Shown one piece after another: positions 14,401 through 20,054 of a stretch of 20,054 nt of DNA. Made by a program: the position numbers and the translations under genes. The DNA comes from a virus: positions 1 to 20,054 of IMG/VR virus record IMGVR_UViG_3300034407_000936, one strand, 5' to 3'. Each line of letters starts with the position of its first letter. The first letter of the stretch is position 1. The notes below the pieces were generated by a model. It saw only the letters and a list, made by a program, of their open reading frames with translations. It was not told the origin of the DNA and did not search any database.

Positions 14401-16676
14401 AAAACCTGATCCCTAAAGAAACCGCTAAAGAATGGGCTCGCCTTGGTAAAGACTACCCGGTGTTTGAGTCTATCCAGAAAGAATACCAACAGTTTAATGA
14501 CCGCATGATGGACTTTTACGAAGAAGCCGGAATGGTTACGCCTGAAGGCCGTAAAACAATGCAGTCAATGAACAAAGACTATGTACCTTTTAACCGTATC
14601 CGCGATCAGCTTGCTGGTGGTAAAGGTGCGGCTAGTGCCGGATTCCAAAAGCTGAAAGGTGGTACCGCTAACCTGAATGATATTTTAGTAAACATTCAAG
14701 ACGGCATAACGGCCAACGTCCGATCGGCATTAAACAACCGAGCTAAGCAGCGACTTTATCAATATATTTCAGGCCATAAAGACGGGGCGATTTTTGCAAC
14801 TAAGATAGCGCCGGACTCTAAACCTGTTCAGGTCTACGCCGATGAAATGCAAGCCAAGATCAGTAAGGTGCTTGAGGCTAACGGAATTGAGATAGAAGGC
14901 GATCTTGATTTGGTCAGTAAAGAACTGCTTACCTTCTGGCAACATGGTGTTGCACCTCGCGTCAATGAGTCGGGCAATATCGTTGATTCAGTGATCATTA
15001 ATGGCAAGCCAAAGTATTACGAAGTGCAAGATCCAATGCTTCAAGAAATGCTTATATCAATGAACCCTGAAAGCTATAGCTCGTTTATGAATGTGATGTT
15101 CGGGGTTAAAAACTTCTTTACCCGTACCATTACGCTAGGCATTGAGTTCACCGGGGCTAACCTTGTTCGTGATACCGTTGGAGCTACATTCCTTAGCAAG
15201 AACAACTTTAAGCCGTTTATAAGTTCGTTCCAGGGTATGTATTCGTTTTTAGCTAAAGACAAGTATTACCAGGATTTCATTCGCTCAGGTGGTGGTCACT
15301 CAAGCCGGCTTGAGGGTGCAACTCGTGACAGCCAGGCAAGACGAAGAGTTAAACTTGATGAGTTTGGTGTTATGACTGGACCGGAAAGGTTACTAAGCAG
15401 TATTGATAACTTAGCCAGTGCTTTTGAGTATGGCACTCGTATTGGTGAATACAGACTTGCTAAGAAAAATATGAAGTCTGATATGGATGCTGGTTTTGAT
15501 GCGAGAGAGATCTCCACTGACTTTAGTGTTCTTGGTGCTAACAGGTTCCTGACTGGCTACATTCGCACAGTTCCATTCCTAAACGCGATGGTTCAATCAC
15601 AGGATCGTGTATTTAGAGAAGCGGCAGTAAGCAAGCGTTATGACGGAAACCCTACAGCTATGGCTATGAAGGCGTTTCTTGGCATTACAGTGCCGACTCT
15701 GATCCTTTATTTGGTAAATAAAGATGACGAAGATTACAAAGCAATACCGGATTACGAAAAAAGAACTAACTGGCATATTAAAATCGGTGACGGTCAGTTC
15801 GTTAAAATTCCTCGTCCTTATGATGTTGGTTTTGTTTATGCAACGATGCCTGAGCTATTTGCAAAGTATGTAGAGGATGACAAGGGCAAGGAGTTTGCTG
15901 ACGGTATGTTATGGACCATGACGCAGATGTACGGCATTGATGGAACTCCGGCAATGATGACGGGATGGTGGGACCTGGTTAGAAATGAGAAGTGGACAGG
16001 TGCGCCAGTTGTACCTCAATCTCTTTCTGACGTTGAGGCTCCTGAGCAGTACACTTCAAATACAAGCGAAACCTTTGTTCGCATGGGCGAAGCTTTGGGG
16101 GTTAGCCCTATCAAGGCTGAGCACATGTTTAAGGCGTACACTGGCTATCTTGGTGGCTACTTAATGGCTGGTACTGATCACCTTCTTTGGGATGAATCGA
16201 AGTTTGGAGAAAAGCCAGATCGTAAGTTGTCAGAAAATGTATTCTTGCGCCGCTTCCTTACTCCTGATGTTCGCCCAGCCACTGCCAACATGGAGAAGTT
16301 TTTCAACCTAAAAGAACAGTCTGATAAAATAGTCTCAACCTTTAAGCAAACCGTTGACGTTCGCCGACAAATTAAAGGTCAAGGGGGTACTGGAAAGTTC
16401 AAGGATGATAAATTCTTTGGTCTTAGCGCAAAAGAGAAAGGGGTACTTTTTGGTCTTAATGACTCTATGAACCAGCTGATCAAACTGATGTATGGTAAGG
16501 AAGGGATTAAAACCGCAGAACTGAAAATTAAATATGACAAGAAATTGTCTGGTAAAGAAAAGCGTGAGCAAATGGATAAGCTATGGCTTGCTCGCAATAA
16601 AACATTTGAAACGTACTATAACCAAGCTAATCAGGCTTTGCAGAAGGCCAAACGAGAAGCGAATCAGGAGAAATAA
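8469..16676 (+). CDS. Giant polyvalent-type ejection protein: ParB-like, N6-methyltransferase, zincin-like
   Basis: One uninterrupted 2735-residue frame (about 300 kDa) starting at GTG. Order by residue: helical N-terminus; five LP heptads (58-92); Ala/Gly-rich hydrophobic patches (237-265, 275-298, 366-389) suited to membrane contact; Glu/Lys/Gln linker (418-508); a ParB-like part with SGRHRLDLAERSGEKTIPA (G549-R552); helical DarB-like blocks, one with RPRQANTARRASMAA near 1233; a methyltransferase (about 1455-1625) with motif I EPSAGKG at 1482 and NPPF at 1542, the adenine-N6 type; a zincin-like site HEMAH at 1736-1740 with EGFAEF at 1782 supplying a likely third ligand; then 900 mostly helical residues resembling the C-terminal domain of phage polyvalent proteins (PFLNAMVQSQDR at 2369, hydrophobic 2402-2423). 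It replaces P22 gp16 (609 residues), an ejected protein. I infer it is packaged and ejected, with anti-restriction or other counter-defence roles. No SNF2-type helicase is seen, unlike P1 DarB. Confidence 0.85.
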   Translation: MSEFIQSFREQNPQYNDMADDQLVTALHNKYYSDIPVEQFNQKIGFQVAPIEPVQQDNLPVDANLGALPGNNLPIQQETLPVQGESLPAQQITQQPVDGFTGAAMKAPEEQSMLELVSGKLKNWGAGAGERAGDVGGALLQTIETVGSGLEQKLPMGGLVWEDGDIIPSVLGPEEWAKREAEPILTKGADVLKDIDLGYQEKVGWEDVKKSFSEGGPLSGTAYADVLEYGLEQGVKSVPDMVAAITALPAYIFARSGEIGEQRAQNKGKESAELEDVLEAAPFAVAASLLERIGAKGITQAGKEEIGKEILKAGILNSTKRVAAAGGKAMTKEAATEAIQEGMIEYVGERYGTDVAMDWKEALDQAAAGAVAGGVFGGTGGGVMATANEINYSPEKVIAKQLEKDIEATDVVGTEQAAIEALSPEQAQIQQEQKPQQKQELKAKEQVKAEPVKPVVKQEFEIDKTQTTEQDPVALELPEEKPVKQQIVGKEVVEAPIEEITISEDVPQFKEGANVKGVVEPLGGKFERTGVAPVQIWVREDGRKEVISGRHRLDLAERSGEKTIPAQYHYESEGFGADQAAVLDAMLNIREGQGKVKDYVDFIKATKPRKAEAESQGILARQTGKRAFTIATEGSDALITSHRNDQLTDEAATRISEAAPRNEKLQAVGIKAIQDGKSIAVAENMVKAVKTMTDETAQGSGDLFGFDDSAMVEAENLAKAAVKKQNEIQKTLSAVQGAAKRPELAAKEGVDVKNPEAIKARIAELKEQKRDWQNWHTNPKLTQELKAQPEKAVTDEKPAITEEAKAPTPEPAAQPSAKEKDTFTNWNAKDSEGGPAEQSFTRGEYSKAIKSDSKGTFFDGGEIEGISQAKQQAKIKGVWHDFGSIVKADKPEPVKKPTKPMSEVVEAVSKKKGKGLTDADKVPAPKADYATEPAQAYRSFMESVANQTATVAEIKSDAESLVKNKDAIIAKMSDRKFTKAMLQEITHSPRSDLKKPQMVKSAYERMLAAHVMGDATFTIFGGSKTYEQQMMEKINKQTQADVDAAYEKQREYRAQIKQRKDEFVKSLSNPETLSEFKEFIRVRGKDKMSPEQLAAYDELVAESMAEVKPEVVKAETEAVTTERAQTKHTKTGADLFVVKMVGRVPKEQFRELSGKAKQLGGYYSSYSKGDAIPGFQFKTVEAADQFEQLLSGKDVDKSDFAEAKAEVKQSKNADKLLNMAEKMEAKATEEINRPRQANTARRASMAANATERAEKQLALAKTVRNIAVKLQEGEVKHLGQMSQVTQLEELITIQKRAIPNELYEQGSFDGYSISRPLKEGVTVDDYINLVDFPGIELDSGIIERVADTLKGKRGYARLSAELRKLPKGKRDSLRKLTKEQGDKIMAANKAGLLEAYSLSWLPDQVATLNRLGKLGISTGEQLRAAIRELDSLRVAKRQEDPVKKLERDLVGKKIEGFFPTPTPLVDQMIDYADIKPGHEVLEPSAGKGNIADQIMVSAPDASLDVVEYNTSLASLLEVKGYNVVGNDFLEYSGKQYDRIVMNPPFENFQDIDHVKHAYDLLKPGGKLVAIMGAGVKNSRKKAVEFREWLDDAGSYIEDLPEGSFKGSERSTGVNTVMVTIEKNDTNTLNYKKDDSKVSPTPKDGERVFHAPGHNFIGMFRSTGIPERRDFVTIEGRKLKIPDAPQRIEPIMSKLIKITGRRIYFGKIKGKSAEGFYRPNVGEIRTRRKNDVEVLAHEMAHYLDVYSNITLPNFQKLYKDPKYSSEVAALSYTDADPKIEKIEGFAEFVRLWLTNANEAQLRAPKFYDAFTNELARDRKLLNPMRDMQDLMHKFYFQGPDKLGQALIGQDVSFKQRFNEWAYRRDSRIRQQVIDRFHAARKVEQELTRKIGTVEESAWKQFRIANGGAEGISDYILNYGTVQFDEKGDLKRSGKSLHEVMEPVKTIKLKPEHEGDQKIDLLMRYFAGRRALELHRQKRENLIPKETAKEWARLGKDYPVFESIQKEYQQFNDRMMDFYEEAGMVTPEGRKTMQSMNKDYVPFNRIRDQLAGGKGAASAGFQKLKGGTANLNDILVNIQDGITANVRSALNNRAKQRLYQYISGHKDGAIFATKIAPDSKPVQVYADEMQAKISKVLEANGIEIEGDLDLVSKELLTFWQHGVAPRVNESGNIVDSVIINGKPKYYEVQDPMLQEMLISMNPESYSSFMNVMFGVKNFFTRTITLGIEFTGANLVRDTVGATFLSKNNFKPFISSFQGMYSFLAKDKYYQDFIRSGGGHSSRLEGATRDSQARRRVKLDEFGVMTGPERLLSSIDNLASAFEYGTRIGEYRLAKKNMKSDMDAGFDAREISTDFSVLGANRFLTGYIRTVPFLNAMVQSQDRVFREAAVSKRYDGNPTAMAMKAFLGITVPTLILYLVNKDDEDYKAIPDYEKRTNWHIKIGDGQFVKIPRPYDVGFVYATMPELFAKYVEDDKGKEFADGMLWTMTQMYGIDGTPAMMTGWWDLVRNEKWTGAPVVPQSLSDVEAPEQYTSNTSETFVRMGEALGVSPIKAEHMFKAYTGYLGGYLMAGTDHLLWDESKFGEKPDRKLSENVFLRRFLTPDVRPATANMEKFFNLKEQSDKIVSTFKQTVDVRRQIKGQGGTGKFKDDKFFGLSAKEKGVLFGLNDSMNQLIKLMYGKEGIKTAELKIKYDKKLSGKEKREQMDKLWLARNKTFETYYNQANQALQKAKREANQEK
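8640..8744 (+). repeat. LP-containing heptapeptide repeats in the giant protein
   Basis: Five adjacent 7-residue units (residues 58-92): NLPVDAN, LGALPGN, NLPIQQE, TLPVQGE, SLPAQQI. The underlying TTTACC occurs at 8642, 8669, 8684, 8705 and 8726, the last intervals being 21 bases. They form a proline-spaced, probably extended linker after the N-terminal helices. Confidence 0.75.
16666..16670 (+). promoter_or_regulatory. Ribosome binding site deciding the tailspike start
   Basis: AGGAG lies seven bases before the ATG at 16678, inside the last codons of the giant gene. It fixes the tailspike start at 16678 and rules out the longer in-frame reading from 16534. Confidence 0.8.
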
Positions 16677-16677
16677 C

Positions 16678-19056
16678 ATGGCAGTAGCAATGATAGGACC
16701 AAAGTTTTACGCTTGGGACCGAAACGGCAAGCCTCTAGCCTTTGGTAAGCTTTATACATACCAGGCAAGAACAAACGTACCTAAGCCTACATATCAATCT
16801 GAAGATAAGATTGTAGAAAATACAAACCCAGCAATATTAAATGGTGAGGGCTACGCAAATATTTATTTAGATGGCTCTTATAAGATGGTATTGAAGGATA
16901 AAGATGACAATGAAATCTGGTCTTCAGATCCAGTGTCTTCAAATTCTTCAGATGAATGGGTCGGGTGCGTGACAGCTTCGTATGTGAGCCCTACACAATT
17001 TAAAATAACAGGTAACTTTACATCTTTATATTCGGAAGGAAGAAAGGTAAGACTTAGTGATGGCTCGACATCATATTCTTATGCAAAAATAATTGAATCG
17101 TCATATGCAAGTGGTGAGACAACTGTAATTGTAGGGCAATCGCTGGTTAGCGTTGGGTTGCAAAGCGCTTGTGCTTCAATAGTAAGTGAGAACTCATCAT
17201 TTAACGCTGTTGATTCCGGTGATGTTTCAGGGTTGATTTTTAATAATGAAAATGATTTAGCGGCAGGCATTCCTGTATATCCTAATGTTGGTACGATAGT
17301 AAAAATAAAAACAAGATGCGATGGTGAGTTTCTTATCAGTAATGGCGCATCTCCAGACGGTTACGGAAAACTTGACGCCGGAAATGGTAATACCGCAGTT
17401 CTACAGCACAACGGTGAGTTAAAGTGCGAGTGGTTTGGTGCTACAACCACAATGACACTTACAGAAGATAGATCCCCAAACATTCAAGCTGCCGTAAACT
17501 ACGACATTGAAAACGTCAGGAAGCTTACTTGTACCAGTAAAATTTATTTGGCATCTCAAATTGATTGGCGCAGTGGCTTATCTGCTAGGTTTGACGGTAG
17601 AATTATAATTGATGAAGCCTCAGCCCCAGGCGGCATCATTTTCAATGTTATTACCACTAGATTTACAGGTAAGGGTATTTATGTTGATGTTTGCTCTAGG
17701 CATCTAGATGGTCAAGACCTACATAGCTATGCTGGCGACATATCAAAAACACCAACATGTAATGTTCTTTACACAACAGATTGTCGAAAGTTTAAGTTTT
17801 ACGGGACTATTATCGGCGTAAAAACAAAGCCAGTTGAGACTGGTAACTCTGGCTATGAGTATGACTTTAGTGACCTGCACTTGTGGGGACCAAATATCAT
17901 AGATATGGTCGATTACTCAGAGTCGGATGACCTTCATAGCGAGCGTTTTACTTTCGGTATATATTCGCCTCTATTTGACGCCACTCTGAAAAATAACAAC
18001 ATCGTAGGCTACCACATACCTTCCGTAATCGGCGGAAGCTGGTCTGTTGAGAATTTTCACCCTTGGGCGCTGTGGTCCCCTATGTTTTATGGTCTGGCAG
18101 TTTTTGGTCAGTTCAATAAGTGCACAGGAATATACCCAGACACAATAAGCTCTTGCGCAAGAAGCCAGGCATATGCTGACGCTAACTACACTCTTACAAC
18201 TGGTAAAAACATATTAGACGCAGGTGTAACAACTATCGACGAGTCGAATGTAAGGCTTGGTGCGGGCATTTATGAGGTTCCAATTGCAGACAGACCAAAT
18301 GACGCACCAGGAACAAACGTTGACGGAAATACGTATAATAACTGGCATACAGCCTTTGCAGAAAGAACAAAGCTAGACACTTACGGGGTTATTGTTGGTG
18401 ATGATGACATTACGTCGTCAGGCCCTAATACAGATATAGGGAACGGGAACCTTCCATTCCAATCATCAAACCCTGCAAGCATTAACGACCAAAGACGATC
18501 TAGGGTTCTTTATCGTGGTGCAGCCAAGTTCAGAAGTGATAGAAAGGAATTATCTGGTGTCACTAAAAGGTATGGCGTTACTCATGTAAACAGTGGCGCT
18601 GTAGATCTATCAAGATCTACAAATCTATCTCAGTTTGCTAGATACATTCTTGAGGAGTTTACAGGTTTTTACGGTGAGTGCACTATCACCATCAACTCCG
18701 ACGACACAACCCTAAGAGCACTAATACCTAATAATTTATTCTCAGGAAGTGATGAGCTTTCGTTTTATTTTAAAACAAACAAAAACCTTAACGCTGACAC
18801 TTGTTACATAACTCTTGTCGCTGAAAACTTACAGGATAAGGTATCTTCATATGAGGTTACTTATTCCTACAATTCAGACACAACTGTAATATCGTTTGAA
18901 AGCGAGAGTTATCGTCAAGGAATACTGAGAGGGTCAACAGCAAACAGACCAACAACCGGTCTTACATTGGGGTTAGAGTACACAGATACGACACTACAAA
19001 AGCCAATATGGTGGTTTAATGGTGACTGGAAAGATGCAACAGGAGCAATAGTATAA
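16678..19056 (+). CDS. Tailspike / tail fibre receptor-binding protein
   Basis: This 792-residue protein lies where P22 has tailspike gene 9. Residues 1-85 form a recognisable virion-attachment domain: FYAWDRNGKPLAFGKLYTYQ, PKPTYQSE, NPAILNGEGYANIYL, SYKMVLKDKDDNEIWSSDPV. This adaptor precedes variable tailspikes in many podoviruses. The middle is Gly/Asn/Asp/Thr-rich with many short beta strands, as in right-handed beta-helix tailspikes; I see no clear enzyme active-site motif, so depolymerase activity is only a possibility. The C-terminus carries a common fibre-end motif (STANRPTTGL, then YTDTTLQKPIWWFNGDW, KDATG). It starts one base after the giant gene stop. Codon use differs from the core genes: 24 of 31 arginines are AGA/AGG, which suggests recent exchange. 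An in-frame ATG at 16534 is rejected because it lies inside the giant gene. Confidence 0.87.
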   Translation: MAVAMIGPKFYAWDRNGKPLAFGKLYTYQARTNVPKPTYQSEDKIVENTNPAILNGEGYANIYLDGSYKMVLKDKDDNEIWSSDPVSSNSSDEWVGCVTASYVSPTQFKITGNFTSLYSEGRKVRLSDGSTSYSYAKIIESSYASGETTVIVGQSLVSVGLQSACASIVSENSSFNAVDSGDVSGLIFNNENDLAAGIPVYPNVGTIVKIKTRCDGEFLISNGASPDGYGKLDAGNGNTAVLQHNGELKCEWFGATTTMTLTEDRSPNIQAAVNYDIENVRKLTCTSKIYLASQIDWRSGLSARFDGRIIIDEASAPGGIIFNVITTRFTGKGIYVDVCSRHLDGQDLHSYAGDISKTPTCNVLYTTDCRKFKFYGTIIGVKTKPVETGNSGYEYDFSDLHLWGPNIIDMVDYSESDDLHSERFTFGIYSPLFDATLKNNNIVGYHIPSVIGGSWSVENFHPWALWSPMFYGLAVFGQFNKCTGIYPDTISSCARSQAYADANYTLTTGKNILDAGVTTIDESNVRLGAGIYEVPIADRPNDAPGTNVDGNTYNNWHTAFAERTKLDTYGVIVGDDDITSSGPNTDIGNGNLPFQSSNPASINDQRRSRVLYRGAAKFRSDRKELSGVTKRYGVTHVNSGAVDLSRSTNLSQFARYILEEFTGFYGECTITINSDDTTLRALIPNNLFSGSDELSFYFKTNKNLNADTCYITLVAENLQDKVSSYEVTYSYNSDTTVISFESESYRQGILRGSTANRPTTGLTLGLEYTDTTLQKPIWWFNGDWKDATGAIV

Positions 19057-19310
19057 TGATTAATGCAAGCTTTGAATTTTACGGCGTAATGATAAACGCA
19101 AATATAAAAATTGTTGACATTTCACTTCAGGATGGTGACGTTAAAGAGTGGAGATATAAAGCATCATGCTTCCATTCTGGGAAAATAATGCCGACTTCAT
19201 TTTCAGGAACAATCCCTTATCAAGAAGGAAGTGACCCATTAATAAGTGCATATTTAAAGCTTAAAGATGACAAACGTATTTTTAATGCAATCCAAGTTCA
19301 GGAAATATAA
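19056..19310 (+). CDS. Small hypothetical protein coupled to the tailspike
   Basis: An 84-residue protein that I do not recognise. It starts at the TAATG overlap with the tailspike stop, so its translation is probably coupled. There is no signal peptide or membrane helix. The pattern of short strands (FEFYGVMINANIKIVDISL, EWRYKASCF, TSFSGTIPY) suggests a small beta-rich fold with a helical end (LISAYLKLKD). It shares the AT-rich composition of the tailspike and probably moved with it. Possible roles are a tailspike-associated subunit, a folding helper or an unrelated accessory protein; the sequence does not decide. It is the last gene before the terminator. Confidence 0.7.
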   Translation: MINASFEFYGVMINANIKIVDISLQDGDVKEWRYKASCFHSGKIMPTSFSGTIPYQEGSDPLISAYLKLKDDKRIFNAIQVQEI

Positions 19311-19348
19311 ATGTCATATAAGTACCTTTAAGTAATTTAAACTAAAAG

Positions 19349-19378
19349 AAAGACCGATCTTCATCGGTCTTTTTATTT
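19349..19378. terminator. Strong bidirectional intrinsic terminator
   Basis: AAAGACCGAT and ATCGGTCTTT form a perfect 10-bp stem with a CTTC loop. The top strand continues TTTTATTTTC and the bottom strand reads TTTCTTTTAG after the stem, so it can end transcripts from both sides. It lies between the rightward late operon and the leftward ninG gene. The 75-base gap 19311-19385 holds only this and a six-codon reading frame. Confidence 0.9.
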
Positions 19379-19385
19379 TCTCTGT

Positions 19386-20054
19386 TCAGTCGATTGTAGT
19401 AAGCAATAATTCCAAATCACGTATTCGCTTATTAAATGATGAGCGCATTTTTTCTAACTCTTCCCAGGTCCACTTAACCGGATCGGAATGAGCCTCACAG
19501 TAATCTATTATCGACTGCCCTTCATCTTTTCCAAATCTATCAATCAAACCTTGCTTATATCCCCTAGTTGTTTTGGTGCCGGATATGTCACCGGATAAGT
19601 TCATGTTGCAACGGTGATTATGCTGAAGAAATGTATTCTTTCTGTCATATCGTAAGCCAGATTGTGCGCCACGAGTTTTAAAGTGACCGCAACACCACTG
19701 ATCACCACCAATAGGGCGGCCACAGCTAATACATTCAGGCTCTAAACCTCTTTCCTGGAACCACAATTTTTCCTCAAGAACGCGCATTTTATTGAATGCC
19801 TTCTGAGTTAAACCGTGTTGCCACTTCAGATCGTGCCTTTTTGCTTCCTTGCTGGCTGCTCGTGAGGCTTTATCCTCTTTCGCTTGCACTTGCTTTGCTT
19901 TGTTGATTTGCTTCGTTCTGGTTCGCTCCTGAAGCTTTCGTGAATGAGCTATTGCATGATCGATACAGCAAAACCAGCCTGCCGGGGTTTTAATTCCTTG
20001 CTCAGTTGGATAGCGGTCTTTGCAGTACGTACACTTCCGTTTTGAATTTGCCAT
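19386..20054 (-). CDS. ninG: NinG/Rap recombination protein
   Basis: The encoded protein is 222 residues (lambda NinG is 203) and reads leftward, ending seven bases past the terminator. In lambda, NinG (Rap) acts on branched recombination intermediates and promotes Red-type recombination. Visible features: an N-terminal zinc-binding part (C8, C11, C29/C30, H33), a Lys/Arg/Glu-rich coiled helix (about 35-75), and the family core with CISCGRP (108-114), WCCGHFKTRGAQSGLRYDRK (120-139), N140 and QHNHRCNMNLSGD (144-156), the same Cys-x2-Cys, GH, LR-x3-N and CN-x3-SG order as lambda NinG. The C-terminus is helical and charged. The ATG is the last codon of the window, so a longer N-terminus cannot be excluded, though this start fits the family. 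Its promoter lies outside the window. Confidence 0.9.
   Translation of the reverse strand: MANSKRKCTYCKDRYPTEQGIKTPAGWFCCIDHAIAHSRKLQERTRTKQINKAKQVQAKEDKASRAASKEAKRHDLKWQHGLTQKAFNKMRVLEEKLWFQERGLEPECISCGRPIGGDQWCCGHFKTRGAQSGLRYDRKNTFLQHNHRCNMNLSGDISGTKTTRGYKQGLIDRFGKDEGQSIIDYCEAHSDPVKWTWEELEKMRSSFNKRIRDLELLLTTID

Noticed and set aside
8469-16676. Possibility that the giant frame is several genes or an assembly fusion
   Set aside because: The frame is uninterrupted, codon use is even, and domain order is the one known for single polyvalent chains; no internal ribosome site with a domain boundary was noticed.
16534-16677. Longer tailspike reading from ATG 16534, with Lys/Arg-rich residues
   Set aside because: It lies wholly inside the giant gene in another frame; the AGGAG at 16666 and the adaptor domain both point to 16678.
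19311-19331. Six-codon frame (MSYKYL) after the small gene
   Set aside because: Too short to support, ends just before the terminator, and has no similarity I can name.

Overview
This window is the late structural and DNA-ejection module of a tailed phage or prophage with a P22-like (short-tailed, podovirus) gene order. I infer a gammaproteobacterial host, possibly marine, from moderate GC, good AGGAG-type ribosome sites, mainly CGT/CGC arginine codons in the core genes, and a lambda-type NinG gene at the right end. The host cannot be fixed more precisely from the sequence, and no integrase, attachment site or host gene is in view, so virion genome versus prophage is undecided.

Layout: positions 1-8425 carry, all on the + strand and tightly packed, the 3' part of a portal gene, a scaffolding protein, a P22-type coat protein, a small unrecognised protein, a gp4-type tail accessory factor, a gp10-type DNA-stabilisation protein, a coiled-coil tail-needle candidate (gp26 position), a cupin-like protein (gp14 position), a gp7-type DNA-transfer protein and a gp20-position protein. 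Positions 8469-16676 are one 2735-residue open frame in the place of P22 gp16. It is a multidomain 'polyvalent'-type protein with a membrane-active-looking N-terminus, a ParB-like GRHR motif, an adenine-N6-type methyltransferase (NPPF), a zincin-type HEMAH site and a long helical C-terminus. Positions 16678-19056 encode a tailspike or tail fibre, followed by an 84-residue unknown. A strong bidirectional terminator (19349-19378) separates this rightward late operon from a convergent ninG gene (19386-20054).

How the parts work together: portal, scaffold and coat build the procapsid. The gp4-like, gp10-like and needle-like proteins close the portal and hold the packaged DNA. The gp7-like, gp20-position and giant proteins are the expected ejected set. 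The tailspike binds the host surface. Two internal hairpin terminators, after coat and before the giant gene, probably step transcription down so that coat is made in excess.

The most interesting feature is the giant protein. A P22-type ejection protein slot appears to be filled by a roughly 300 kDa polypeptide that could carry counter-defence activities (DNA methylation, ParB-like, protease-like) into the cell with the genome. The tailspike and the gene after it differ clearly in codon use (24 of 31 Arg codons AGA/AGG, against 0 of 14 in coat), which suggests an exchanged host-range module.
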